This document shows positions 47,526 through 56,144 of a stretch of 64,000 nt of DNA, piece by piece; position 1 is the first letter of the stretch, and each line of letters opens with the position of its first letter. The notes under the pieces are model-generated. The model was not told the DNA's origin. It saw nothing but the letters and a program-made list of their open reading frames with translations, and did not search any database. The position numbers were made by a program, and so were the translations under genes. The stretch covers positions 58,769 to 122,768 of the forward strand of contig CANQDA010000005.1 in the NCBI GenBank assembly GCA_947591155.1, given 5' to 3'. Source of the DNA: an uncultured Lachnospiraceae bacterium. GTDB lineage: Bacteria; Bacillota; Clostridia; Lachnospirales; Lachnospiraceae.

Positions 47526-47974
47526 TTGCTCCCTCCGGTCAGCAGCTCTCCTGCTCCTTTTATGATTCTGATCGATTCCGCCGGGTCTGTGATCCTGCAG
47601 GTCCAGGATCTCTCGATCCCGAGCTCTCCCTGTGACAGGTATTTCGCCGCGAATCCGGGCAGCGGATACTTTGCTTTCCAGGATACGATTACCCTCTTGC
47701 CGCTTGAGGTCGCGTTTCCGTTTAGTCCGCGACTCCCGAGAAAGCGCTCTCCCGTCAGTCCTTTCACGGCCTCCTGCAATGCCGCTTCCCGCTCTTCCTC
47801 TGTCGCAAAACTGCTTCCCACGGCTGCCGCCTCGCAAACCAGTCCCTGCATGACCGCACGGTCGTGGATGTAAAAAGTGCATAGAATCAGCGACGCGAGC
47901 ACAAACAGCGTGATCGTGACCACGGCCGCGGCCTCCACTGTGTAACTGCCCTTCATATAAGTCTTTTTCATCAT
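47522..47974 (-). CDS. TadE-like pseudopilin
   Basis: 150 residues. A short basic N-terminus (MMKKTYMKGSYTVEAAA) leads into one hydrophobic helix (VVTITLFVLASLILCTFYI), then a soluble domain, the usual TadE layout. The Gly/Ser-Tyr-Thr-Val-Glu stretch resembles a prepilin cleavage site with conserved Glu+5. GGAGG lies six bases before ATG 47974, which overlaps the prepilin peptidase stop (ATGA). Confidence 0.8.
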   Translation of the reverse strand: MMKKTYMKGSYTVEAAAVVTITLFVLASLILCTFYIHDRAVMQGLVCEAAAVGSSFATEEEREAALQEAVKGLTGERFLGSRGLNGNATSSGKRVIVSWKAKYPLPGFAAKYLSQGELGIERSWTCRITDPAESIRIIKGAGELLTGGSN

Positions 47975-48387
47975 CCCATACCTCCGATCAACGCTCCGAG
48001 GAACAGAAACGGCACAAACGGGATCTCCTTTCCTCTTCCCGCCCTGCGAAAGATCAGCAGTCCGGCCGCCCAGATGCCCGCCAGAAAAAACGAGAGAAAC
48101 AGAATCTTCACGCATGGCCAAAGTCCCACGGATATCCCGCATCCCAGGATCAGAACGCTGTCTCCGTATCCCAGTCCCTGCCGGCTGAGCCAGGAGACCG
48201 CAAGGCAAAAGGCTCCCGGGAGAAGACCCGCCGCGATACCCTCCAACGTGGCTGTCCGCCCCGCCGTATGGCCCAGAAGCGCCAGCAAAATGTACGCCGC
48301 GGCAGCCGATTTGTATATCTTTTTACACTTCAGATCCGTAACGGAGCATCCAGACAGGACGATCCCGGTCAATATCTGCTGATACAT
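47971..48387 (-). CDS. Minimal type IV prepilin peptidase (A24 family)
   Basis: 138 residues with four hydrophobic helices and no methyltransferase domain. The two catalytic Asp are in GCSVTDLKCKKIYK and in the GxGD-type motif GLGYGDSVLILG. It cleaves the leader of prepilins at the inner membrane. The start is chosen at ATG 48387 (MYQQILTG). It is one of two such peptidases in this operon; the other is at its 5' end. Confidence 0.88.
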   Translation of the reverse strand: MYQQILTGIVLSGCSVTDLKCKKIYKSAAAAYILLALLGHTAGRTATLEGIAAGLLPGAFCLAVSWLSRQGLGYGDSVLILGCGISVGLWPCVKILFLSFFLAGIWAAGLLIFRRAGRGKEIPFVPFLFLGALIGGMG

Positions 48388-48418
48388 CTGCAGCTTTTCC
48401 TTTCCGCTCCCTGGCCAC

Positions 48419-49330
48419 CTATTTCTTTCCGCATTTCGAACAGGCGCGCATATCCCCAAGTTCTTTTTTTGATACCTGGCGCACGGTTCGTTTCAGTCCG
48501 CTGCAGGACAACGAGCTGTGACAGCGATCCCCATCGTCGGTAATATAAACCTTCCCGTCGACTGCCGCGCCTCCGCAGCGCTCACAGTCATGATACTTTC
48601 CCCCGCTGCTGTTTCTCAGTTTGTCGAGCTCGGACTTATCCACCTCGCGGATCGACCGCTTCAGATGCGTACAGTTTGGATCGTCATGGTATACCGTTCC
48701 CGTCTCCGTCACATACACATACTCCCCGTCGCTGTCTGCGCCGTCCGCGCTTCCCTCACCTCCCGTGTCGCGCCCCGTCCACGCCCTCACACGGGCTCGC
48801 TGCAGAAAAAAGCTTCCCGGAAGCTTGATCAGGCTGACCGGTGAACGGATCTGATAAGTCAGGACAAGGTCGATTGTATCATCCTCCTGCAGAAAAGACG
48901 ACAGCAAAAGATTCACTTTTCTCACCGCCGACGTGTCCTTCGCCTGCGAAAGGAGCCTCTGTTTGGCATAGGCTGCCGAGAGAGCCCCAACCGCGACCTC
49001 CGGAACCTTGCCGATATCTCCTCCAAAACGTTCGACATAGGCTGCCGTTGCCATTTGCTTTCCCGTCTCCGCAAGACTTGTCCCGAAGCGGACCGCCGTC
49101 TCCATCGCCGCAGCGTACTGCAGTGCGGTGATCATCGCAAGCAAAAACAACGGAAGTACCACCGCCGCCTCCACAGTGAGAGCCGCGCGAAGCGGGGCAA
49201 AAAGGAATGCTCCTATATTCGGGGTTCTTTTATTACGAAATGGGGGAGAGAATCTAACCTTTCTTTTAGATTTAATAAGGTAGTTTATAAAGAAACGAAG
49301 AAACCTTTGCTTTGCAGAACATAAGAGCAT
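48419..49330 (-). CDS. TadE/TadG-like pseudopilin with duplicated Cys/His C-terminal domain
   Basis: 303 residues. A basic leader ends in RAALTVEAAVVLPLFLLAMITAL, the prepilin-type TM helix (about 51-75), followed by a TadE-like region. The C-terminus holds two copies of one domain (205-253 and 262-302), each with His-x4-Cys, a spacer, then Cys-x2-Cys (H215/C220/C249/C252 and H271/C276/C297/C300), which looks metal-binding. Both copies begin VYVT/ITxxG and share LKR...V.K.EL. GAGGTG precedes the ATG at 49330. It is third from the 3' end of the Tad operon. Confidence 0.8.
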   Translation of the reverse strand: MLLCSAKQRFLRFFINYLIKSKRKVRFSPPFRNKRTPNIGAFLFAPLRAALTVEAAVVLPLFLLAMITALQYAAAMETAVRFGTSLAETGKQMATAAYVERFGGDIGKVPEVAVGALSAAYAKQRLLSQAKDTSAVRKVNLLLSSFLQEDDTIDLVLTYQIRSPVSLIKLPGSFFLQRARVRAWTGRDTGGEGSADGADSDGEYVYVTETGTVYHDDPNCTHLKRSIREVDKSELDKLRNSSGGKYHDCERCGGAAVDGKVYITDDGDRCHSSLSCSGLKRTVRQVSKKELGDMRACSKCGKK

Positions 49331-49358
49331 TCTTTTTCACCTCGCTTTCCCTGCCTTG

Positions 49359-50876
49359 TCAGTATGACATACTGCTTTCCTGTCTGATCGTGACATCTTT
49401 TGCGGAAGTTCCGAAAACAGCCGCCGGGAGTCCGGCGAACATCGGCCTGCAGTGAAACCCTGCTTCCACTTTAAGCGCCACGATACAATTTTCCGCCTTG
49501 AAGGAATCGTCTCCCTCCTGCTGCAGCTCCGCCTGGATCATATCCAGCGCGCGCATCCTCTGGCTTTTGACTGAACCGAGATTGAGGAGTATTCTCAGGT
49601 ATTCGCTGTAGGTCATTCCCGTTTCGCTGCCCTTCGCCCCCTGCTGCAGGATCTCCGTGACCCGCCCAAGATTCTCAAGGGAGAGCGACCAGGTCGCCAT
49701 ATCTTTGAAGATCGGCACCCGTCCGCCATCCAGAAGGATCCTGACGTCGATCAGACTCTCTCCGTATGCCCAGGCGAGCATGAGTGCCTGACTGGTAACT
49801 TCCGTGAGAACCGGCATGCCCAGAAACCCGGTCAGCGTCAGTGCAAGCGCGTCTGTCTGTGTACTGATCTCCGGAGCCTGCGCGCAGTAGAGGTAATTCA
49901 TCCCTTCCCGGATCAGCAGAAGGCGATTCACCACATATTTCAGGTTCTTCCTGTCTGTGCTCTTTCCTCCCAGAATATACTCCATCTGATAGTCCAGCGC
50001 CTTTCCGGACCTTCCGTCTACATAGCTCGGAAAATTCATCAGCAGATACTCACGGAAGATCAGGTCGTTCAACAGACCGCTGTATTTCTTCTCAACCTTC
50101 AGATTTCCTGTCTGCAAGCGGTTTTTCGACGGAAAGTTTCGCGTGTTGATCTCCTTGCCGGAGATCGTCTTGTCCCATGTGACGATATCCAACGCGCTTT
50201 TCTTTCGCAGCTTCGCGATCTCATTGAGCGGATTGCTCTTCGACTCCTCCGGCTGAACTACGATTGTCCCCGCTTCCGCCGCCTCCGATTCCATCGTCTC
50301 GATCTTCTTTTGTTTTTCGCCCTCCATCTGACCGACCTGCTCGTCGCTGTCCCTGAGACTCTTTTTGTATTCTTTTTCCCGGTTTGATATCTCTTCTGTA
50401 TCTTTCGCGTACTCCATCAGCTTGTCCGCGGCGATCGTCAACGCGTTCGCTTTCATGTAGGCCACGGCCTGCTGATAGAAGGGCTCTCCTCTGTCGTCCG
50501 TCAGCAACGCGTATTTCGATATTTTGCTGTCCTCAAGCTCCAGCCTCCAGGGGTCGAAGCACCCCGCCGAAAAAAGATCCTTTCTGGGATTGGCATTGTA
50601 AGAAATATAATCCTGCAGCCGTTCGTTTACTTTCTCAATCTGAAAAGAACCATTCCCCAATGTGCCATCCAGAGAAAATACATCGTATTTCTCCAGCAAT
50701 TCCTTTTCAAACTCTCCCAGCAGCGAAAAACTTCCCATGCCCGTAATGTTGGCGGCCTGCGCCCTCGCCCCCTGAACCCTGGCGGACTCCACTGTCGCAC
50801 AGATCAGAGAAAGGAACAATATGCACGCCAGACTGAGGAACACTGTAATTGAACCCTTGCATCCGTGTCTGTCCAT
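49359..50876 (-). CDS. DUF5702 protein of the Tad pilus operon
   Basis: 505 residues. The N-terminal GSITVFLSLACILFLSLICATVESARVQ is a pilin-like hydrophobic helix with the conserved Glu; the long extracytoplasmic body contains a coiled coil (EEISNREKEYKKSLRDSDEQV). DUF5702 is a clostridial family regularly found in Tad loci, probably replacing TadG-type minor components. AAGGAG overlaps the Flp pilin stop codon, so translation is coupled. Confidence 0.85.
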   Translation of the reverse strand: MDRHGCKGSITVFLSLACILFLSLICATVESARVQGARAQAANITGMGSFSLLGEFEKELLEKYDVFSLDGTLGNGSFQIEKVNERLQDYISYNANPRKDLFSAGCFDPWRLELEDSKISKYALLTDDRGEPFYQQAVAYMKANALTIAADKLMEYAKDTEEISNREKEYKKSLRDSDEQVGQMEGEKQKKIETMESEAAEAGTIVVQPEESKSNPLNEIAKLRKKSALDIVTWDKTISGKEINTRNFPSKNRLQTGNLKVEKKYSGLLNDLIFREYLLMNFPSYVDGRSGKALDYQMEYILGGKSTDRKNLKYVVNRLLLIREGMNYLYCAQAPEISTQTDALALTLTGFLGMPVLTEVTSQALMLAWAYGESLIDVRILLDGGRVPIFKDMATWSLSLENLGRVTEILQQGAKGSETGMTYSEYLRILLNLGSVKSQRMRALDMIQAELQQEGDDSFKAENCIVALKVEAGFHCRPMFAGLPAAVFGTSAKDVTIRQESSMSY

Positions 50877-50885
50877 CGCTTCTCC

Positions 50886-51053
50886 TTATACACCGTTGCT
50901 CTGGCTTACGATCTTCTTGAAAATACTGTTGACCAGACTGGTCAGCTGATTTTTAAAGATCAGTACAAGGCTTATGAGCACGACGAGGATCAAAATGATC
51001 TCTACGACGCCTACGCCGTCCTCTTCGCCTACAAAAGCTTTCAGATGGTCCAT
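50886..51053 (-). CDS. Flp-type IVb pilin
   Basis: 55 residues. It reads MDHLKAFVGEEDGVGVVEI, then a single hydrophobic helix rich in Ile, Leu and Val, and a short polar tail (SQSNGV). The Gly before VVEI with Glu at +5 of the mature end fits a prepilin peptidase site. GGAGGG lies upstream of the ATG. It sits between the platform gene and DUF5702, the position expected for the major pilin. A strong hairpin just upstream may set its higher expression. Confidence 0.85.
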   Translation of the reverse strand: MDHLKAFVGEEDGVGVVEIILILVVLISLVLIFKNQLTSLVNSIFKKIVSQSNGV

Positions 51054-51085
51054 AAACTCCCTCCTCTCTGTTTTGATCTTGAATG

Positions 51086-51128
51086 AAAGTCCGCGGATCG
51101 CTTCTTGTTCCGCATTTTCGCGGACTTT
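51086..51128 (-). terminator. Intra-operon hairpin before the pilin gene
   Basis: AAAGTCCGCG / CGCGGACTTT, a perfect 10-bp stem with a 23-base loop, lies between the TadC-like stop and the Flp start. With only a weak T run it is better seen as a partial terminator or an mRNA processing/stabilising site. Confidence 0.5.
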
Positions 51129-51132
51129 TCTG

Positions 51133-52542
51133 TTAAAATGACAGAAACGCCGGCACCATGAGAATGACCAGAACGATTCCGAGCATCAGCACCATCGGAA
51201 GGAGCAGCTTTGTCCCTGCCCGTTCTCCGATCCTTCTGGCGTGATTTTTCCTCTCGTTCAGGGAGGCCTCCGCCTCTGTCTCGAGAAGATCTGTCAGTCC
51301 CTTCGCCCCCTTTCGCAGATTCTGTGACAGCACGGAACCGAGCCGTATGTATTCCGGCAGCTGGCAGCGTCTGCCAAAGCGCTCATACGCCTGCCCTTCC
51401 GGAACACCGCTGTTCATCTCAGAACAGGTGCGGGCAACCTCCTCACACATATAATCCACCTGATCTTTTCCGGAACGCCTGGAGCGCTTTTTACTTTCGG
51501 AGCGGTCCTTTTTTTCTCTGCGGTACTCCTCCGCAATTCTCGAAAAGGTACCCTTGATACTCAGTCCGGCTCCGAGAAGCATCGTCATTTTCCACATCAG
51601 GTCGGGATATGCGAGCATCAGTTTGTTTTTTCTCTCCTCCGCTCTCTGGTGGACCTGACTGTCCATCTCCAGATATACGGCAGCCGTCAGCACGAAAGTC
51701 AGTATCAGCACCGCGGGCGCCGGGCTCTCCGAGGCCCTCCGCCACGTCAGGGATTTCCCCTCGACGCTTTCCGGAAGTCTCAGCTCTTCCTCATAGCTCT
51801 CGCTGGCATCGGCCCGCTCCACTTCCTTCTGTATGGAGCGGCGGACCCGCTCCTGCTCGGGCAGATACGGAGGAAACACCTTTGCGGAAACGATATACGT
51901 GGCCTCCCGTCCGCTGCAGGAGAGAGTTCCCTGTATCTCCACCAGCGTACCGTTCTCGTCCTCCGGATCCTTCAAAGCTCCGTTCTCATCGATCACTCCA
52001 TAAGGGATGGTCGACCAGCTGACCGAGACCGCCCCGCCTTCCATGCTCGCCGGAAGGTACAGATCACTGCGCACCTCGTCGAGAGATTCATTCTCAGCGG
52101 GAAGCTCTTCATCCAGCTTTCTCATCGCCCGGTCAAGCAGTTCCTGCTTTTCACGGTCGGTGTACTTCCGCTCCTGCACCGTGACCTCGAGCTGCCGGGA
52201 TCTCTCCTCTCCCTCCACCTGCACGGTAAGCGCTTCTTTCCTGTCCCCTTCCCCATAACCCGGCCGCTCCAGAGTCTGTGTCAATACATCCCTTCCGCCT
52301 CCGGCATACACTGCCAGACAGACTCCCGTCAGCACAAGACCCGCCGCCAGCACGGTCAGAGAAACGGAAACCTTTTTGACATAATAGTCCCGAATGGCCG
52401 TTCTCCCTTCCCCGGACAACGCCGTCAGCTCCTGCTGCAGCCGTTGCTTTCCCTTTCCCGGCCGGTCCGGCTTCATCCGGTCGACCAGGAACTCACCCGT
52501 TTTTTCTACAAAGCTTTTTCGCTTTTCTGCTCTCTTCCTCAA
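51133..52542 (-). CDS. TadC/TadB-type platform protein (second copy) with large insert
   Basis: About 469 residues from the TTG at 52542. An N-terminal membrane segment (KKVSVSLTVLAAGLVLTGV) is followed by an insert of about 200 residues (beta-rich, DLYLPASMEGGAVSVSW...). A second membrane segment, the T2SSF-like helical domain (YPDLMWKMTMLLGAGLSIKGTF) and a terminal membrane helix complete it. It forms the inner-membrane platform with the product of the upstream gene. The start is unclear: the best AGGAGG precedes an ATG that opens only a seven-codon frame (MSAQGKV), while the long frame has only TTG starts. Confidence 0.8.
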   Translation of the reverse strand: MRKRAEKRKSFVEKTGEFLVDRMKPDRPGKGKQRLQQELTALSGEGRTAIRDYYVKKVSVSLTVLAAGLVLTGVCLAVYAGGGRDVLTQTLERPGYGEGDRKEALTVQVEGEERSRQLEVTVQERKYTDREKQELLDRAMRKLDEELPAENESLDEVRSDLYLPASMEGGAVSVSWSTIPYGVIDENGALKDPEDENGTLVEIQGTLSCSGREATYIVSAKVFPPYLPEQERVRRSIQKEVERADASESYEEELRLPESVEGKSLTWRRASESPAPAVLILTFVLTAAVYLEMDSQVHQRAEERKNKLMLAYPDLMWKMTMLLGAGLSIKGTFSRIAEEYRREKKDRSESKKRSRRSGKDQVDYMCEEVARTCSEMNSGVPEGQAYERFGRRCQLPEYIRLGSVLSQNLRKGAKGLTDLLETEAEASLNERKNHARRIGERAGTKLLLPMVLMLGIVLVILMVPAFLSF

Positions 52543-52613
52543 CTGCAACTTCCCTTCTATCCCCTCTCCGCGCCGTTTTATACCTTGCCCTGCGCCGACA
52601 TTTCTGTTCCTCC

Positions 52614-53492
52614 TCAAACCTCGATCCGCACGATCCTCCTGCCCCAGAGATAAGCCGCGACATACACGGCGAAACAGCACCCCATCACTGTCACCCCCAT
52701 CGCATTGCCGTACATTGCCGACAAAAATTCCGGGGAGGTCAGACGGATGTACGCGAGGATCAGGATCGGGATCAGGCTCATGATGTTCTGCTCCATGACC
52801 TTGCCTGACAGGCAGGTCTCGATCTCCTGCATGGTCTCCTGTTTCTGACGGATACAGGACGCCGTATTGCGGATGATCGAAAGCAGGTCTCCTCCGGAGC
52901 GCTTCGCGGTGAGAAAAACTTCCGCAAAGCTCCGGATATCTTCGATGGCGCTCCGTCTTCCGAAATCCAGGAAGAGCTCCTCCATGTTCCGGCTCATCTC
53001 GATCTGCGCGTCCATGAAGCTGAACTCACGGACAATGAACGCATCCGGCTCATAGATCTTCCTCAGCTCACGAACCGCCTCGCGCAGGGAATTCTCCGCC
53101 GAGTACCCGGCCTGCAAAGAAGCCGCGATCATCCGGATCCCATCCAGAAACTGCCGTGTCATCTCCCGCGCGCGTTTCGCCTGAAGCGACCGTCTCTGAT
53201 CCGCGAGAAACAGCCAGACCCCGGGCGCGAGCAGTACGAATGCGATCCACGAACAGAAGAAAAGATAACTGACGCATGCGTCCAGAAGCGCGTACAGCGC
53301 CAGATATTTTGCCAGTTCCTTTCTCGGGAATCTGTATTCCGCGTAATCCGGCAGTCTGCCTTTCCCGGAAAGGCTCACGGCAGCTTTCGGGAGATCCTTC
53401 TGTCTTCTCACACTTTGTATCCTGCTCTTTGCAGTTTTCCCGTCTTTTGGAGCTCTCCTCTCCGGCAGAACGCTCCCTTGATCCTTCCGCAT
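52614..53492 (-). CDS. TadB-type platform protein
   Basis: 292 residues. A basic N-terminus is followed by a hydrophobic hairpin (YLALYALLDACVSYLFFCSWIAFVLLAP) and the T2SSF domain (IRMIAASLQAGYSAENSLREAV...AEVFLTAKRSGGDLL). Two C-terminal membrane helices finish it. It starts at ATG 53492, with GGGGAGG four bases upstream, inside the end of the ATPase gene: the two overlap by 85 bases in different frames. Confidence 0.88.
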   Translation of the reverse strand: MRKDQGSVLPERRAPKDGKTAKSRIQSVRRQKDLPKAAVSLSGKGRLPDYAEYRFPRKELAKYLALYALLDACVSYLFFCSWIAFVLLAPGVWLFLADQRRSLQAKRAREMTRQFLDGIRMIAASLQAGYSAENSLREAVRELRKIYEPDAFIVREFSFMDAQIEMSRNMEELFLDFGRRSAIEDIRSFAEVFLTAKRSGGDLLSIIRNTASCIRQKQETMQEIETCLSGKVMEQNIMSLIPILILAYIRLTSPEFLSAMYGNAMGVTVMGCCFAVYVAAYLWGRRIVRIEV

Positions 53493-54628
53493 TCGTCCTC
53501 CCCTTCCTCCTCAAATTCATAAAGCGGCTGCGTCATGATCTCTCCGCTGCGGTAATCGTACCCCAGGATCTCTACGATCTGCAGCAGCTTTCTCGTCTTG
53601 TCGCGCAGTCTTCCCAGATGCACGATCACATCGATCCCGGAGGCGATCTGTCTTCGCACCGCGGGAAGCGGGATCTCCATCCCCATCAGCACCATCGTCT
53701 CGATTCGAGAGAGCATATCCTCCGGGCTGTTCGCGTGCCCGGTGCAGATCGAGCCGTCATGCCCGGTATTGAGCGCCTGCAAAAGATCGATCGCCTCGCT
53801 CGACCGTATCTCTCCGATCAGGATACGATCTGGCCTCATGCGGAGACTCGATTTGATCAGATCCCGGATCGTGATCGCTTTTTCCCCTTCCGTGTTCGCA
53901 TTCCGCGCTTCCATGCGAACGAGATTCTCCACGCCCTGGATCTGCAGCTCCGCGTTATCCTCGATCGTGATCACTCGCTCATCCTTCGGAATGAAGTGGG
54001 ACAGTGCGTTCATAAAGGTCGTCTTCCCGGAGCCTGTTCCGCCGGAGATAAAGATGTTGTACCCCGCCCAAACCAGCTTTTTCAGGAAGTCGACCACCTC
54101 CTGCGAGACCGTTTCCCAACGGATCAGCTGATCCATCAGGATCGGGCGGTCCGGGAAACGCCGGATCGTGATGACCGGCCCGTTCAATGCCACCGGCGGC
54201 ATTACGATATTGACACGCGCGCCGTTCTCCAGCCTTGCGTCCACGATCGGGACAGACTCATTGACAATACGGTTGCATCTCCCGACGATCTGCTGCGCGA
54301 TATCCTCCAGTCTCTCCCTGGATGAAAAGCTCCTGTCCCAACGGCAAAGCTTTCCGTCCCGCTCGATAAAGATCCCTTCCGTCCCGTTGACCATGATCTC
54401 CGTCACACTGTCGTCGTCGAGCAGCTCCTGCAGAATGTCCAGTCTTCGCACTGAGTTAAACAACCCTTTGCGCAGTTCATTGCGCTCGGACAGCCGGATG
54501 TAAAAATCCGTACCGGTCTGCAGGATCAGCTCGTCGATGCTGCGATAGATCTCTTCATCACTGATCTCCCGGTACCCTTCGAGACGCTCCATAAGCTTTT
54601 CCCTGAGAAATGTATATGTGTCTGTCAC
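53408..54628 (-). CDS. Pilus assembly ATPase TadA/CpaF
   Basis: 406 residues. Walker A FISGGTGSGKTTF (about 194-206), Asp box, Walker B RILIGEIRSSEA (about 269-280) and His box ICTGHANS (about 294-301) are all present, as in type II/IV secretion ATPases. It powers assembly and retraction of the Flp pilus. The ATG overlaps the stop of the CpaE-like gene (ATGA), so translation is coupled. The C-terminal 28 residues are encoded within the overlap with the TadB gene. Confidence 0.93.
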   Translation of the reverse strand: MTDTYTFLREKLMERLEGYREISDEEIYRSIDELILQTGTDFYIRLSERNELRKGLFNSVRRLDILQELLDDDSVTEIMVNGTEGIFIERDGKLCRWDRSFSSRERLEDIAQQIVGRCNRIVNESVPIVDARLENGARVNIVMPPVALNGPVITIRRFPDRPILMDQLIRWETVSQEVVDFLKKLVWAGYNIFISGGTGSGKTTFMNALSHFIPKDERVITIEDNAELQIQGVENLVRMEARNANTEGEKAITIRDLIKSSLRMRPDRILIGEIRSSEAIDLLQALNTGHDGSICTGHANSPEDMLSRIETMVLMGMEIPLPAVRRQIASGIDVIVHLGRLRDKTRKLLQIVEILGYDYRSGEIMTQPLYEFEEEGEDECGRIKGAFCRRGELQKTGKLQRAGYKV

Positions 54629-55635
54629 AGTTCTTCCTCCAACAGCATCTTCCTCACAAAATTTCCCATCTCACCCCAGAGAAGCTGCTGCACAATGTCT
54701 CCATTCTCACGCAGCAACGGTTGTACCGGAAGCTTGAGCTTATGAGTTTTTTCCATAAGATCTTCCATATCCAGCATACGGATCAGCTTTTCGTACTGGC
54801 TGAGCTTCGCCTGTGAGAGCATGTCTTCCTGTACCGGGATATATACCCGGTCGCATCCGCGCAGTATCTGGAACAACTCGTCCACCTGCTCGCTCAGGTC
54901 AAGAAGAAGAATATCATACTCCCCATACGTACAGATCTCGTTCAGAAAATCCATCCACTCTTTTCCTGAGACATCCCGAATATCAGCCGGGGACAGCGTC
55001 GGAGGGATGTAGTGCAGCTCGTGAAAGGTCTGCACGACCGAGTTGAGCTTATAGATAAAGCCTCCCTCCTTCTGCCTGAAAAAATAGATCAGATCTGAAA
55101 TATCCGTGCGGTATTTCATATCGAACAACTCTTCAAACCCGGAAAACTCCTCGAAATTCAGGTACAGCACCTGATTGTTCTCCGAGAGCACTTCTCCCAG
55201 CGTCAGGGCAAATGAAGTCTTCCTCGCCCGGCCGATCGGAGAATAGATTCCGTAAATACGAGTCTTGTGGGCAGCTTTTCCAAATATGTAAGGCTGAGGA
55301 TGTATCTGGGCATAGTATTCCAGCACCTCGGACAGGAGCTGATCGGACGACTGAAATTTGTACACGGAAGGGTATTCCTCCAGCTCCGGCAAAGCCTCTC
55401 CCTCGGACAGCATAATGATGCGGCTGATCGGAAGATCCCGAATCTCATTGCACATGGCCCGCGTCGAGATCAGCAGGACTTCGATCGGATTCTCCCGGGC
55501 ATACGCCTGCAGACTCTCAATGTTCGTAAAAGCCTGTACCTCAAACGGCGTCGTTTTCTTTCCGTTTAGATAATCCGTGAGACTGCACGCATAAGACGCG
55601 TCCAGATCACAGACCGCAAATATTTTTTTCTTCAA
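54625..55635 (-). CDS. CpaE/TadZ-like localisation protein
   Basis: 336 residues. The N-terminal 110 residues look like a receiver-type alpha/beta domain (KIFAVCDLDASYACSLTDYL...) lacking the full phosphorylation set. The C-terminal MinD/ParA-like domain has a deviant P-loop, SPIGRARKTSFAL, instead of KGGxGKT, but keeps YDILLLDLSE as Walker B. TadZ/CpaE proteins place the pilus machine in the cell. The start ATG overlaps the stop of the prepilin peptidase gene by four bases. Confidence 0.82.
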   Translation of the reverse strand: MKKKIFAVCDLDASYACSLTDYLNGKKTTPFEVQAFTNIESLQAYARENPIEVLLISTRAMCNEIRDLPISRIIMLSEGEALPELEEYPSVYKFQSSDQLLSEVLEYYAQIHPQPYIFGKAAHKTRIYGIYSPIGRARKTSFALTLGEVLSENNQVLYLNFEEFSGFEELFDMKYRTDISDLIYFFRQKEGGFIYKLNSVVQTFHELHYIPPTLSPADIRDVSGKEWMDFLNEICTYGEYDILLLDLSEQVDELFQILRGCDRVYIPVQEDMLSQAKLSQYEKLIRMLDMEDLMEKTHKLKLPVQPLLRENGDIVQQLLWGEMGNFVRKMLLEEEL

Positions 55636-56144
55636 ATGCTACCTCCTATCTGACAAAGGATCCCGGCTAAGATTGGAACGGAAAAACAGAACTTCGCATC
55701 CCCCGCGATCCCGCTCATATATGATCTCCAGTGGCGATCCTTCGAATATCTGACGGCATACTCCAGGAAGAAAAGGATCCGCTCTGCCATATTTCCCCGG
55801 CGCAGCATATATACAAGCGAGATCACTCCTCCGATGAATACCGACCACTTGATACTGGCAAAGCATCCGGAAGGTCCGAAAAAACCGCCCGCCATGCACA
55901 GCAGCTTGATGTCTCCTGCCCCGATCATGCGGAAATAATAAAATACGCCGAAAAACAGGACCGGCAAAAATACGCCTCCCAAATACAGAACAATGCCCAT
56001 GACCCCTTTTTCAGAAATCTGATACAGACCACCGCAGGCTAATCCCGCGGCGATGATCCCGTTCGGAATCTTCCCTGAACTCAGATCGCACAGCACTGCC
56101 GTAACCGCAAGACACAGCAGCAAAAAAATATGTACGTCCTTCAA
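55632..56144 (-). CDS. Prepilin peptidase TadV/CpaA
   Basis: 170 residues from the preferred TTG at 56144. Catalytic Asp residues are in VLCDLSSGKIPNG and in the GxGD motif RMIGAGDIKLL; about six membrane helices. It would mature the Flp pilin and pseudopilins. GGAGGG lies 11-12 bases upstream of the TTG; no ATG is well placed. It is the first gene of the operon, about 190 bases after the promoter. Confidence 0.82.
   Translation of the reverse strand: MKDVHIFLLLCLAVTAVLCDLSSGKIPNGIIAAGLACGGLYQISEKGVMGIVLYLGGVFLPVLFFGVFYYFRMIGAGDIKLLCMAGGFFGPSGCFASIKWSVFIGGVISLVYMLRRGNMAERILFFLEYAVRYSKDRHWRSYMSGIAGDAKFCFSVPILAGILCQIGGSI

Noticed and set aside
46224..47882. Longer version of the FHA protein starting at 47882
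   Set aside because: The extra 119 residues lie over the TadE-like gene in another frame; the TTG at 47525 with its own site and stop overlap explains the gene.
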